Shown: positions 51,562 through 61,064, counted from the stretch's first letter. The stretch: 64,000 bases of DNA from Mesorhizobium sp. NZP2077 (GCF_013170805.1 NZ_CP051293.1:2362001-2426000); one strand, 5' to 3'. The notes: generated by a model not told the origin, from the letters alone. Numbers and translations: made by a program.

Positions 51562-53886
51562 ATGGAAACGGCTCGTGTCGACATCGTGTACCGCCCGCTG
51601 CGAATTGCATTCGCGGTCCGCTCCAGTGACTTGGATAGCGTTCGTGCGGCGGTAAGGTATTGCCACTGCTTTTGGGGTGGTCGTTACAACCCTATTGTTC
51701 TAATCGACCGGCCGGAAGCCCACCGGCTCATGGAACTGTTCCGCCCCGACATCGTGACTTCAGTGGGGAATCACGCAGACCTAGCCATATTCGAGGGGCG
51801 ATATGCCAGTCTCCAGAATGACAGAGTTCCCGCGAACCTGTTTTATCCGCCTCACGGCAGTCGGGAAGGCACGGCCACCGTGCTCGACGTCCGTAACCTC
51901 ATGGTCCATCGGCGCGATGATCCCGAATGGAAGGCGATGGTCGAACATGGCGTTCGAGTCGCCACCTGGGACAACGCCGATCCGCTGGCCGATGTTTTTT
52001 TGATGCAATTCGGCCAATTCCCCGCGCAAGAAGCCATTGGGATCGACTACCGGAGAAGTCTCGATCAGGCGACCCAGGCAGTCAATCTGCCGATTGCGAA
52101 TGGCGACCCGATACCGTCGGAGATCACGCAGTATCCGGGCATATCCCATTTGAGCCGCTACGATCTGACGCCACACTATTCGGCACGAGCGGGGTGGGAC
52201 TACCCGGGCTTTTACCTGGGCAGTGCGGCAAACATCGATGACCTTGTCATGTTCTGGAACCTTCGGGCGTGCGGCATTCAATTGGCATGGCACGACCTGC
52301 AGCACCCGGCGCGATTTGACCTTGTCAAAGTTGACTATGAGGCAAGGCTACGGGCCAGCCTCGCTGGACGCGACGACTTTCACAACAAACCCGCCATTTG
52401 GTGCCTAGATGCCAACCGGGAAAACGCAGTTGCGGCGCTTGGCGATGGCCCCTGGACCATCTGCGGGGTGAGCGAAGCGACATGGAATGGGCACAACGTC
52501 AGCCCGGCGAAAATGCATTTTGGCATAGAGTCGGCACTTGCAGTGGTCGGCGGGCCGAGCCAGTTGCCCAACCTTAGCTTCGCGCTGAAGGACAAGCCGT
52601 TTGCGTCTGACCCTTGGTTCTACCAGCAGCGCCTTATGGCGTCTATTTCGGTAATGGGTGTGCCTGGCGACGGCAGCAACTACACCTTTACCCCGCCGTG
52701 CGTTCCGGAGCTGAACGAATTCGCCGGCCGCAAAATGATCCTGGACTATGACGGCCTTCGGCTTGAGCCCGAACACGTTGGAATCATAATTGATGCCGCC
52801 GACGTTGACCTTAGGATCGGCGCGATCTCCATACCAACACTCATCGAGCGCATTTTTGCGTTGGCCGGCTTTCAGGCCAAGCTGAGCGGGAGTGGCCTCA
52901 TCACTCGCCAGCTTATCACTAGCATGGGAGGCTTGGATGGCGTTCGAGCCTTCAAGATTTCAGGCGTCCGCAGGCTGATCAAGTCATTTGGCCCAACGCA
53001 CTCGTTTTCCAAGAATGACGCCACAAACAAAATTGGATCGAAGGACCCTGACACCGGTTCCACATTTGCGGACCATCGGCGGCTTTACATCGAACAGAGG
53101 GGGGCTGGCACGGACCTCACGCCTCCTATGGTATTCACTCATCTGGTTGAAAAGGGCTTGTTCCGCATAGGTTCGGACCTGCGCTGCCCAACGTGCCAAC
53201 TCTCTAGCTGGACCCCGCTCGACAGCTTGAAGCAGAAAGCAACGTGCCCGCTTTGCGGGACCGCCTTTGACGCTACCCGACAGTTGGTCGAAAGCCAATT
53301 CGCCTACCGACGGACCGGCGTTCTAGGCGTCGAAAGGAACGCAGCGGGTGCCATACCGGTGGCCATGGTGTTGCAGCAACTGTACGTGAACCTTAGAAGC
53401 ACCTTCCACTCAGATGGTTATGGCGCTTCATACGATCTCAAGCCCATCGACCCTGGCGGGGGCCTACCGGTATGCGAGACCGACCTTGTGGCTTTGGTGC
53501 ACGAGCCCCGCTCCTCAATGCCGGCAGTGATCATCGGTGAGTGCAAGGACGCTGGCGGTGCGATCGACCCCATTGACATCGAGCATTTGCGGCAAGTTGC
53601 CGATGCTTTCCCAAAAGAGCGCTTCGTAGTGTACATCCTACTCGCGAAGCTCTCCGCGTTCACGCCAGACGAAATCGAGCTCGCCAAGTCCCTCAACACT
53701 CAGTTTGTCCGTCGTGTGATCCTCCTTACCCACCAAGAGCTCGAGCCGTACCGTTTCTACGAGCGGCGCAAGGACGCCGTCGGCAAGGACATTTACGCAT
53801 CCAGCGCTTATGACCTCGCCGAGACGACCCACCGCCTCTACTTCCTGCCTCAGCCAACGAGTGCCGGGCCGGTAGCTGATAGTTAG
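51562..53886 (+). CDS. Uncharacterised 774-residue protein with zinc ribbon and PD-(D/E)xK-like C-terminus
   Basis: No family is recognised for the first 520 residues, which are globular, without signal peptide or membrane segments: IAFAVRSSDLDSVRAAVRYC, FWGGRYNPIVLID, LMELFRPDIVTSVG and DLVMFWNLRACGIQLAWHDL stand out. A Cys4 zinc ribbon follows (CPTC ~541, CPLC ~561). The C-terminal part has ETDLVALV (~640) and VIIGECKDAGG (~659), in which Asp...Glu-x-Lys fits the PD-(D/E)xK nuclease core. It sits between transfer genes and integrase, typical of defence cargo. A cytoplasmic nuclease in anti-phage or anti-plasmid defence is my inference; it could also be a repair enzyme. No strong ribosome site is seen before ATG 51562. 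Confidence 0.75.
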   Translation: METARVDIVYRPLRIAFAVRSSDLDSVRAAVRYCHCFWGGRYNPIVLIDRPEAHRLMELFRPDIVTSVGNHADLAIFEGRYASLQNDRVPANLFYPPHGSREGTATVLDVRNLMVHRRDDPEWKAMVEHGVRVATWDNADPLADVFLMQFGQFPAQEAIGIDYRRSLDQATQAVNLPIANGDPIPSEITQYPGISHLSRYDLTPHYSARAGWDYPGFYLGSAANIDDLVMFWNLRACGIQLAWHDLQHPARFDLVKVDYEARLRASLAGRDDFHNKPAIWCLDANRENAVAALGDGPWTICGVSEATWNGHNVSPAKMHFGIESALAVVGGPSQLPNLSFALKDKPFASDPWFYQQRLMASISVMGVPGDGSNYTFTPPCVPELNEFAGRKMILDYDGLRLEPEHVGIIIDAADVDLRIGAISIPTLIERIFALAGFQAKLSGSGLITRQLITSMGGLDGVRAFKISGVRRLIKSFGPTHSFSKNDATNKIGSKDPDTGSTFADHRRLYIEQRGAGTDLTPPMVFTHLVEKGLFRIGSDLRCPTCQLSSWTPLDSLKQKATCPLCGTAFDATRQLVESQFAYRRTGVLGVERNAAGAIPVAMVLQQLYVNLRSTFHSDGYGASYDLKPIDPGGGLPVCETDLVALVHEPRSSMPAVIIGECKDAGGAIDPIDIEHLRQVADAFPKERFVVYILLAKLSAFTPDEIELAKSLNTQFVRRVILLTHQELEPYRFYERRKDAVGKDIYASSAYDLAETTHRLYFLPQPTSAGPVADS

Positions 53887-54053
53887 GTAGAAGGCGCCGC
53901 AGCAGATCAATACCGACGAGCTGCGGTTGACCTTTAAGACGGATGCCTCTTTCGGGATTTTGCGGCGGACTCTCAACGACCGAACTGAGGCGCATTGCTG
54001 ACATTGATTGAGAAACAGATAATCCTAAAGGCGCCTGTAGATGCCGCCTTCGT

Positions 54054-54299
54054 CTAAGTGTTCGCGGTACCGCGTGACAAGCGCACACCAGGGCCACCGC
54101 CATTCTCTGGAATGAATTCTATTCCGGCCGCTTCGAGCGATAGCTTCAGCGCTTGCAGGATTGATTCAGATGCTGGTTTCGAACCACGTTCGAACTGCAC
54201 GATCGTCCTCAAACTTACCTTGGATAGATCCGCCAGTTCCTGTTGAGAAATGTCGAGAAGCCCACGGGCCGCGCGAACTTGGGCCGCACTTACCTTCAT
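54054..54299 (-). CDS. Small XRE-family HTH protein
   Basis: 81 residues. VSAAQVRAARGLLDISQQEL, then SKVSLRTIVQFERGSKPASE is a compact Cro/C1 HTH, followed by ILQALKLSLEAAGIEFIPEN, the tail common in this small-regulator group. It lies convergent with the 774-residue gene and could regulate it or the element. No GGAG-type site is clear before ATG 54299. Confidence 0.85.
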   Translation of the reverse strand: MKVSAAQVRAARGLLDISQQELADLSKVSLRTIVQFERGSKPASESILQALKLSLEAAGIEFIPENGGGPGVRLSRGTANT

Positions 54300-54418
54300 T
54301 GTTCAAATGCCCTGTTGCACAAAAAGTGCAAATATGCTTGTTTTAGGTAACGGCCGTTGGAAGTGGTTCCCCCGCTTCCAACAGTCTAACCACGCCCACG
54401 CTTTGCGGAGCTCGGATC

Positions 54419-55063
54419 ATGGCTGATTCCGACAATAACACGACTTGGCCTTTCGTCACCCGCAGGAAGGTGCTTGAGGGAACAGCAACCGCAACGGCGG
54501 CGACGCAGGCTACATCGTTTGCTCGCATCGACTTGGAGGGTGATGACGCCATTGATCCTGCGGTGGCGGTGTGGAAACGATGGCAGGCGGCTTGGGAAGA
54601 GGCTGAACGGCTTTGCAATCAGCAGCAGCGGCTGGAGAGGGTACTTATCGAGACCGTTGGCTTCCCTTGCACGACAGTTACCTTGTCCGACGGCGAGAGC
54701 GTGACAGTTCACTCCGTTGAAGCCCTCCAGGAATTGCTCGATGTTCGTCCGGCTAACACAGTGGCCCGCACCCAAGCTGAAGCTGAAATCGTAGCCAATC
54801 AGGCGCGCTGGGATGCCGCCGCCAGGGAGATTGGCTATTCGACAGCCTTACTTGCTGAGCGCGAAGCTGGCGAGCGGGCGAAGGAATTACTCGAAGCCTT
54901 ATCCCAAGTTCCTGCAACGTCGCTCGCCGGTATAGCCGCCAAGCTAAATGCAGCGCTTAGGGAAGGGGAGTATTCGCTACATGGCAGTGAGCCCCCGTGG
55001 CCACAGATCCGCTCGGCCTTGGACGATATAGCTCGGATTAGAGAGCAGAACGTCTCGAGCTGA
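54419..55063 (+). CDS. Hypothetical protein, helical
   Basis: 214 residues, acidic and alanine-rich. After FVTRRKVLEGTATATAATQA, which superficially resembles a twin-arginine start but lacks a hydrophobic core, the protein is mostly helical: AVWKRWQAAWEEAERLCNQQ, ARTQAEAEIVANQARWDAAA and AGERAKELLEALSQVP. I do not recognise the family. It begins 119 bases from the divergent XRE gene and may be cargo of the integrated element. Confidence 0.7.
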   Translation: MADSDNNTTWPFVTRRKVLEGTATATAATQATSFARIDLEGDDAIDPAVAVWKRWQAAWEEAERLCNQQQRLERVLIETVGFPCTTVTLSDGESVTVHSVEALQELLDVRPANTVARTQAEAEIVANQARWDAAAREIGYSTALLAEREAGERAKELLEALSQVPATSLAGIAAKLNAALREGEYSLHGSEPPWPQIRSALDDIARIREQNVSS

Positions 55064-55147
55064 ACTTCGGCAATAAGGTACCGAAATCGCGATCATTCGT
55101 CGGTTTGGTGATTTTCGCGGGGGCTTACCGAGACAAACTCTCTACAC

Positions 55148-55687
55148 ATGGAGCGATTGATGCAGTTCCGAAAAGCATTTGCGGAGCCAGGGCGCCGCAG
55201 CGTCTTCAACGCACCGGTAAACCATGGAATCGAGAGTGGCCCGCACCCTGCTGATCAATATGTCGGCAGGCAGATCGCCGCGGTTCGCGTGCAGTCGGAC
55301 GTATCGCAGGCCCAGCTTGCCCGATCCATCGGCATCAGTTTTCAGCAGCTTCAAAAATATGAGAACGCGAGAAACCGCGTGAGCGCTTCCATGCTCTACG
55401 AGATCGCTAGTTCACTAGGTGTTCCGGTCGGCCGCTTCTTCGAAGGCCTGCCGGGCAATGAGACCGATCGTGATCCTCCTCAGCTGCCGGCCGACGAACG
55501 CATCGATTTTATTGCCAGCGCGGAAGGCCGACGCCTGATTGAAGGGCTGGTGCATCTCCATCCGCGAGTGCGAGGGCGGGTGTCGTCCTTAATCGCAGCA
55601 TTAGGAGAGGAACTGGCAGTCATCGACCCAAAGCAGGAGAGCGCAAGGTCCAGCGAACCCATGCCGGTCGAATGCAGGCCGGCTTGA
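55148..55687 (+). CDS. XRE-family transcriptional regulator
   Basis: 179 residues. HTH: DQYVGRQIAAVRVQSDVSQA, then QLARSIGISFQQLQKYENAR and NRVSASMLYEIASSLGV (~36-95), a classical Cro/C1 domain of the kind common in rhizobia. The C-terminal part (~120-170) has RIDFIASAEGRRLIEGLVHL and is helical. It may control the recombinase genes downstream. ATG 55148 is used; ATG 55160 is also possible. Confidence 0.88.
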   Translation: MERLMQFRKAFAEPGRRSVFNAPVNHGIESGPHPADQYVGRQIAAVRVQSDVSQAQLARSIGISFQQLQKYENARNRVSASMLYEIASSLGVPVGRFFEGLPGNETDRDPPQLPADERIDFIASAEGRRLIEGLVHLHPRVRGRVSSLIAALGEELAVIDPKQESARSSEPMPVECRPA

Positions 55688-56056
55688 CCGGCAGTTATGG
55701 CAAAGCTCAACGAGTTCCCTTCGACGGCTGGAATGGCGAAGTTCGCGCTGTCGCTTCGATCCGCACCGCGAAGGAGGGGATGGTCGAGCGAGTGTTTCCC
55801 GAAGAGACCTCGACAACGGCTACATGGCCGCAGGCAGGGAGAAAGTGGCCCTGTCGTTGCCTATGGCGATGATGGGAGCGTTGCATGAAAAAGCTTCCGA
55901 ACGCATCCCAAGTTCCTGCCATAGGCTTCCCAGCAGCACGGCTGCAGCCCGTGCGATCTAGATTCGCCAGTTCGGCGACTATCCGATTTCCGCGCCGAAG
56001 GGTCCCAAGTGCACGATCGAAGGGGTCTGCCCCTTTTATCGCCGGTCGTGTTAGTG
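55688..56056. other. Gap with no recognisable gene
   Basis: Overlapping short frames on both strands (for example 55697-55888 plus, 55707-56081 minus), none with a family motif. It may hold decayed cargo at the element end. Confidence 0.4.
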
Positions 56057-56284
56057 ATGCTCGGCTTCGTGAAGTCGGCACGACACAGACGCGATGGTGG
56101 ATTGCTGCGCGAAACCGCCCCAGCGGTAACGCCGGAGGAGCTTCGCACAGCCATGCTTAAGTTTGTCGAAGCACTCGCCATCGCCGATGCCAGAGGCGAT
56201 CATCTCAAATCCGTCGGCGCTTCGGCTGGCCGAAATGCTGCCATGGATGCAAATCGCTGCAAGAAGAAGGCTTCCGACACATGA
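56057..56284 (+). CDS. Small protein translationally coupled to the recombinase
   Basis: 75 residues from ATG 56057 (or 43 from ATG 56153). ETAPAVTPEELRTAMLKFVE and ALAIADARGDHLKSVGA look like a genuine helical protein. The TGA at 56282-56284 overlaps the recombinase start (ATGA), so it is probably cotranslated with it. Function is unknown; an accessory role in recombination is possible. Confidence 0.5.
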   Translation: MLGFVKSARHRRDGGLLRETAPAVTPEELRTAMLKFVEALAIADARGDHLKSVGASAGRNAAMDANRCKKKASDT

Positions 56285-57963
56285 GGCGGGCCGCTGTCTA
56301 CGCACGCTTTTCGACCGAGCTGCAGAACGAAAAATCCACTGAAGACCAGATTGCGCTGTGCCGTGCTTACGCAGCGCGCAACGGTCTGGCTATCGTTGCG
56401 GTCTACGAGGACAAGGCGCGCTCCGGCTCGTCTATATTGGGTCGCGACGCGCTGATGCGCCTGATGGAAGCTGCGGGCCAGTACGCGTTCGACGTCGTCG
56501 TCGTCGAGGCGCTCGATCGCCTATCGCGCGACATGGCGGATCTCGCAGGTCTTCACAAACGTCTCTCTTTTCTCGACATTGAAATCCAGGCTGTTCATGA
56601 TGGTATCGCCGATGCGGTGCTCATTGGTATTCGTGGACTTGTCGGTCAGATGCAGAGGGAGGATGGCGCAAAGAAAGTCCGTAGGGGAATGGCTGGAGTC
56701 GTCCGTGATGGACGTCATGCCGGAGGCCGGGCCTATGGCTATCGACCGGTCTTGGGCCATCCTGGCGAACTCGAGATCGTCCAAGAGGAGGCGGACGTTA
56801 TCCGGCGTATTTTTGCCGCTTATTCGGCCGGTCGCGCTCCACGTGACCTAGCCGGTGACCTCAACCGGGATGGGATAGCGCCACCGCGGGGGATACGGTG
56901 GAACGGTTCCACCATCAACGGAAATGCACAGCGCGGCGTAGGTCTGCTCTTCAACGAGCTCTATGTCGGTCGGATCGTCTGGAACAAGGTCCGAATGGTG
57001 AAGAACCCCGATACTGGCAAGCGTGTCTCCAGGCCAAATCCAAAGGACCAATGGCAGACGAAAGAAGTTGCGCATTTGCGCATCATCGAAGACGAAACTT
57101 GGCACAAGGCGCAGGCTCGCAAAGCAGTGAGGGTGAACGCAGCCTCTCATGTCAAGCGTCGGCCAGCTCACCTGTTGTCCGGTCTGCTCCGCTGCGGCGT
57201 TTGCGGTTCAGGTCTGTCGGTTCACGATCGTGATAAGACAGGCAAGACGCGTATTCGGTGCTCGGCCGTTCGAGAAAGCGGGAGCTGCTCCAATCGGCGC
57301 ATCATCTATCTGCCCGAGATCGAAAAGGCGGTCCTTGATGGCATGCGCGACCAACTGAAAGCCCCCGACCTCATCGAGGCATACATCCGCAGATACAACC
57401 AAGAGCGCCGAGAATTGTCCGCACAGGCGAATGCGATCCGCACAGCGCTGCAAGGCAAGCGCGATCGGATAGAAGGCGAACGGCAGCGCACGATCGATCT
57501 TGTGATCAGGAGCGTCATTGCTGAAGAGGATGCCAAGCAGCGTATTGCAGAACTCAAGACGCAGCTTTCCCAGGTAGAGGCACAGCTCTCCGGTCTCGAT
57601 GAGCCGCCGTCACCCGTAGCTCTCCACCCTGCGACCTTGCAGCGTTACATCGAAACCGTCGACGGCCTTTCAAAGGCGTTGGCCGACCACGCAACGGCTG
57701 CTGACGACCGTGGCCCGCTGATCCAAAACCTTCGAGGACTTGTTCATAGTGTCACCGTGCACCCCAAGCGGGCACGTGAGGGCTTCGAAATCGAGGTCAA
57801 GGGCAAGCTTGCCGCCCTTATAGGCGGGGCCGCATTTCCCAATGCACGGTATACTGAAAAGCCCACCGGACTAGGCAGCCGCTTCAACGCCGCCGTTACG
57901 TACGATAGTGGGTTGGAAGTGGTAGCGGGAGAGGGACTTGAACCCCCGACCCCAGGATTATGA
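56281..57963 (+). CDS. Large serine recombinase (integrase of the element)
   Basis: 560 residues. The resolvase catalytic domain (~4-150): AAVYARFSTELQNEKSTEDQ with the nucleophile Ser11, then VVEALDRLSRDMADLAGLHK. The Recombinase domain (~165-275) has RAYGYRPVLGHPGELEIVQE and APRDLAGDLNRDGI. A zinc-ribbon (~300-340) has LLSGLLRCGVCGSGLSVHD. A coiled coil (~375-445) is YNQERRELSAQANAIRTALQ. The last residues GEGLEPPTPGL are encoded inside the reversed tRNA-Met gene, so integration supplied the present C-terminus. It should catalyse integration and excision at this tRNA. Confidence 0.95.
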   Translation: MRRAAVYARFSTELQNEKSTEDQIALCRAYAARNGLAIVAVYEDKARSGSSILGRDALMRLMEAAGQYAFDVVVVEALDRLSRDMADLAGLHKRLSFLDIEIQAVHDGIADAVLIGIRGLVGQMQREDGAKKVRRGMAGVVRDGRHAGGRAYGYRPVLGHPGELEIVQEEADVIRRIFAAYSAGRAPRDLAGDLNRDGIAPPRGIRWNGSTINGNAQRGVGLLFNELYVGRIVWNKVRMVKNPDTGKRVSRPNPKDQWQTKEVAHLRIIEDETWHKAQARKAVRVNAASHVKRRPAHLLSGLLRCGVCGSGLSVHDRDKTGKTRIRCSAVRESGSCSNRRIIYLPEIEKAVLDGMRDQLKAPDLIEAYIRRYNQERRELSAQANAIRTALQGKRDRIEGERQRTIDLVIRSVIAEEDAKQRIAELKTQLSQVEAQLSGLDEPPSPVALHPATLQRYIETVDGLSKALADHATAADDRGPLIQNLRGLVHSVTVHPKRAREGFEIEVKGKLAALIGGAAFPNARYTEKPTGLGSRFNAAVTYDSGLEVVAGEGLEPPTPGL

Positions 57964-57996
57964 TTCCCGTGCTCTAACCAACTGAGCTACCCCGCC
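57920..57996 (-). tRNA. tRNA-Met (anticodon CAT)
   Basis: Read on the minus strand the 77 bases fold as a full cloverleaf: acceptor GGCGGGG with TCCCGCT, D arm GCTC/GAGC, anticodon stem CGGGA/TCCTG around ATCATAA (CAT), T arm with TTCAAGT, discriminator A and encoded CCA. It starts with an unpaired-type G-U at position 1-72, an elongator feature. The recombinase frame overlaps its 3' half (57920-57963), marking it as the attachment gene of the element on its left. Confidence 0.96.
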
Positions 57997-58236
57997 AGGG
58001 CGGCGAAAGGCCCGAAATCCGCCTTAAATCGAAAGGCATTTCGAGGCGTTCGCCAAGGTCGCGCGGATATAAGGTTGGGAGGGCGAGCCTGTCAAGCTTC
58101 GAAGCATTCCATATCATCGCATATTCTCTTTGCCGAAAAAGCTTTGCCGCGTGGACATTTGGTTGCAACCGCCGGGGTTGAGTTCGACGGGGCACGTCGC
58201 TATGTCTCGGCCACGAGTTTTTAGAGTTTGAAACAG

Positions 58237-59196
58237 ATGAAGCCGCGCATTGCAGTCCTCGGTTGCGGATACTGGGGCAGCAACCACATCCGCACCCTCA
58301 AGGCGCTCGGCGCGCTGCACGCGGTTTCCGACGCTAACCGGGCCCGCGCCGAAGGTTTTGCCAGCGAACAGGATTGCCTGGCGATCGAGCCCGACCAGCT
58401 GTTCGTGCGCGACGATATCGACGCCATCGTCATGGCCTTGCCGCCGCAGTTCCATGCCGACCTTGCGGTGCGCGCCGCTGAAAACGGCAAGGACGTGCTG
58501 GTTGAAAAGCCGATCGCGCTGACGGTGCCGGATGCCGAGCGAGCGGTGCAGGCGGCCAAGGACAATGGCCGCGTCTTCATGGTTGGCCACGTCCTGCGTT
58601 TCCATCCCGCCTTCGAGACGCTGAAGGGGCTGATCGACAAGGGCGAGCTCGGCGAGGTCCGCTACATCCACTCGCACCGGCTTGGCCTTGGTAAATTCCA
58701 CACCGAGAACGATGCGCTGTGGGATCTGGCGCCGCACGATCTGTCGATGATCCTGGCGATCACCGGCACCGAGCCGATCGAGGTGCGCGGCGAGGGTGCG
58801 GCACTCCTCGACAACCTCAGCGATTTCGCGCATCTGCACATGCGTTTTCCCAACGGCCTGCGCAGCCATCTTTTCACCTCGCGGCTCAATCCCTATCGCG
58901 AACGGCGGCTGACCGTGGTCGGCACCAAGGCGATGGCGGTGTTCGATGATGTCGAGCCATGGGAGCGCAAGCTTGCCGTCTACCGCCACGCGGTCTGGCA
59001 GGACAGCGGCCAATGGGCGTTCACCACCAACGAGCCGTCCTATGTCGCGGTCGCGCAAGGTATGCCGCTGACGCGCGAGCTGGAGCATTTCATCCAGTGC
59101 ATCGAGACGCGCGCCGAACCGCGCACCAGCGGCGAGGAAGCGATCAGGGTGCTGCGCATCCTGACGGCAGGCACGGTCACCCACACCAAATCTTGA
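58237..59196 (+). CDS. Gfo/Idh/MocA-family oxidoreductase
   Basis: 319 residues. The NAD(P) motif is IAVLGCGYWGSNHIRTLKAL at the N-terminus. VLVEKPIALTVPDAERAVQA carries the family EKP lysine, and ENDALWDLAPHDLSMILAIT carries the conserved His. Relatives oxidise or reduce sugars and inositols, often nucleotide-sugars in surface polysaccharide synthesis; the substrate is unknown. ATG 58237 is preferred to TTG 58228. It is the first gene of the conserved chromosome next to the tRNA. Confidence 0.9.
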   Translation: MKPRIAVLGCGYWGSNHIRTLKALGALHAVSDANRARAEGFASEQDCLAIEPDQLFVRDDIDAIVMALPPQFHADLAVRAAENGKDVLVEKPIALTVPDAERAVQAAKDNGRVFMVGHVLRFHPAFETLKGLIDKGELGEVRYIHSHRLGLGKFHTENDALWDLAPHDLSMILAITGTEPIEVRGEGAALLDNLSDFAHLHMRFPNGLRSHLFTSRLNPYRERRLTVVGTKAMAVFDDVEPWERKLAVYRHAVWQDSGQWAFTTNEPSYVAVAQGMPLTRELEHFIQCIETRAEPRTSGEEAIRVLRILTAGTVTHTKS

Positions 59197-59241
59197 AGGA
59201 AGGCCGCGCCGTACTCTTGGCGCGACAGGGCAGGCGGTCGC

Positions 59242-60432
59242 CTATTCGGCCGGAACCTGTGCCGGCCTTGCCGCAAGTTTCGTCAGCATGGCCTCGGCCT
59301 CGGCGCCGCGCTCGGAGCGCTCGATGAAGCCGCCGCCGAAGATGCGGGCCTCGTTGCCGTCGTCGGAATAGAGCACGCAGGCCTGTCCGGGCGCGATGCC
59401 GGACTCGCCGTCGGCCAGTTCGACCGATGTCACGCCTGCGATGTGGCGCAGCACCGCCGGACGCGGCGGCCGGGTCGAGCGCACCTTGGCGAACAGTTCG
59501 AGGCCGCCGGCCGGAACATCAGCCAGGGCACCGTCACCCAACCAGTTCATGTTGCGCAGAAAAATCTTGTGCGTCTCCAGCGCCTCGCGCGGGCCAACCA
59601 CGACGCGGGCCCGCTCGGCATCGAGATGGACGACATAGAGCGGCTCGCCCGACGCAATGCCGATGCCGCGGCGCTGGCCGATCGTGTAGCGCAATATGCC
59701 CTCATGGCGGCCGAGCACGCGGCCGTCGATGTGGACGATGTCGCCCGGATTGGCGGCGGTCGGCTTCAGCTTGGCGATGATGTCGGAATATTTGCCTTGC
59801 GGCACGAAGCAGATGTCCTGGCTGTCCTGCTTGGCGGCCACCGTCAGCCCCATCTCCTCGGCAATGGCGCGAACCTGCGGCTTCGACAGGCCGCCCAAGG
59901 GAAAGCGCAGATAGTCGATCTGCGCCTGCGTGGTGGCGAACAGGAAATAGCTCTGGTCGCGGTCGGCATCGACCGGCCGGTAGAGCGCGCGGTGGGCGCC
60001 GTTGGCACCCGAGCGGATATAGTGGCCGGTGGCGAGCGCATCGGCGCCCAATTCCTTGGCGGTGGCCAGGAGATCGGCGAACTTCACCGTCTGGTTGCAG
60101 GAGACGCAAGGGATCGGGGTCTCGCCGGCGACATAGCTCTCGGCGAAGGGGTCGATGACCGCCTTGCGGAAGCGCTCTTCGTAATCGAGCACGTAGTGCG
60201 GGATGCCGAGCGTCTCGGAGACGCGGCGGGCGTCGTCGATGTCCTGTCCGGCGCAGCATGAGCCGGCCCGGTGGGTCGCGGCGCCGTGATCGTAGAGCTG
60301 CAAGGTGACGCCGACGACCTCATAGCCTTCGCGCTTCAACAGGCCGGCGACCACGGACGAATCCACGCCGCCCGACATGGCGACGACAATACGGGTGTTT
60401 TCGGGACGTCCGGGAAGGTCGAGACTGTTCAT
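59242..60432 (-). CDS. mnmA: tRNA-specific 2-thiouridylase MnmA
   Basis: 396 residues. It makes s2U34 in tRNA-Lys, -Glu and -Gln. PP-loop ATPase motif [20 protein letters not shown] (~17), catalytic Cys in [12 protein letters not shown] (~110), second Cys in [16 protein letters not shown] (~207) and the MnmA-type [19 protein letters not shown]-terminal beta-barrel ends RIFGGGFIE. Full length and normal. It is divergent from sciP. Confidence 0.97.
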   Translation of the reverse strand: MNSLDLPGRPENTRIVVAMSGGVDSSVVAGLLKREGYEVVGVTLQLYDHGAATHRAGSCCAGQDIDDARRVSETLGIPHYVLDYEERFRKAVIDPFAESYVAGETPIPCVSCNQTVKFADLLATAKELGADALATGHYIRSGANGAHRALYRPVDADRDQSYFLFATTQAQIDYLRFPLGGLSKPQVRAIAEEMGLTVAAKQDSQDICFVPQGKYSDIIAKLKPTAANPGDIVHIDGRVLGRHEGILRYTIGQRRGIGIASGEPLYVVHLDAERARVVVGPREALETHKIFLRNMNWLGDGALADVPAGGLELFAKVRSTRPPRPAVLRHIAGVTSVELADGESGIAPGQACVLYSDDGNEARIFGGGFIERSERGAEAEAMLTKLAARPAQVPAE

Positions 60433-60719
60433 GATGCTTTCATTCTGCGCGGCGTCTGAATGCCAATGTCGAGAATATAGGTCAAGCTTTCCGGCGACGC
60501 CAGCTTGCAGGGCAATTCACAGATTGCGGTCAATCCGCGGTCATCGGGATTTTTCCCAGGCAAACCAAGGCTTCCAGCCGGATATTTCAAATGCCCGCGA
60601 AAACCCTAACGCGCCGTTCACGATCCTTACCTAGTCATTAGGGTCTGCTTAGGCAATTTTTAAAGCTGTGGCGGTAACGTGGCGGGGATTGGGTCTTTGA
60701 GTTTTTTGTAGAGAGTACG

Positions 60720-60995
60720 ATGACCGATCTGGTTAGACCTAGAGTCAAGTATGTTATTGGGCCTGACGGCAGCCCTCTTACGATTGCCGATCTGCCGCCG
60801 ACGAACACGCGTCGCTGGGTTATCCGGCGCAAGGCGGAAGTCGTTGCGGCGGTGCGCGGCGGGCTTTTGAGCCTCGAAGAGGCATGCCAACGCTACAAGC
60901 TGACCACCGAGGAATTCCTGTCCTGGCAGGCGTCGATCGACGAATATGGCCTTGCCGGGCTGCGCACCACGCGCATCCAGCAATACCGACATTAG
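60720..60995 (+). CDS. sciP: SciP, small inhibitor of CtrA (DUF1153)
   Basis: 91 residues, the exact family length. VRPRVKYVIGPDGSPLTIAD, LPPTNTRRWVIRRKAEVVAA and VRGGLLSLEEACQRYKLTTE, then EFLSWQASIDEYGLAGLRTT are nearly invariant in alphaproteobacteria. The HTH-like protein binds CtrA and blocks its recruitment of RNA polymerase in G1, a key cell-cycle brake. The ctrA gene lies 2.4 kb downstream, so both partners are in one neighbourhood. A strong terminator follows. Confidence 0.95.
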   Translation: MTDLVRPRVKYVIGPDGSPLTIADLPPTNTRRWVIRRKAEVVAAVRGGLLSLEEACQRYKLTTEEFLSWQASIDEYGLAGLRTTRIQQYRH

Positions 60996-61013
60996 GGTCG
61001 AGCTGAACACATC

Positions 61014-61039
61014 AAAGGGCGCGGCACTCCGCGCCCTTT
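61014..61039 (+). terminator. Rho-independent terminator of sciP
   Basis: AAAGGGCGCGG and CCGCGCCCTTT form a perfect 11-bp stem with loop CACT, followed by GTCTTTTC. It lies 19 bases after the sciP stop and may also serve the convergent oxidoreductase gene. Confidence 0.88.
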
Positions 61040-61064
61040 GTCTTTTCGAAGCCGCGTCTTGGCG

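Noticed and set aside
58114..59184. 356-codon minus-strand frame
   Set aside because: Shadow of the Gfo/Idh/MocA oxidoreductase; third-position GC bias keeps the reverse frame open.
59443..60261. 272-codon plus-strand frame inside mnmA
   Set aside because: MnmA on the minus strand has the PP-loop and both Cys motifs; the plus frame has no start context or motif.
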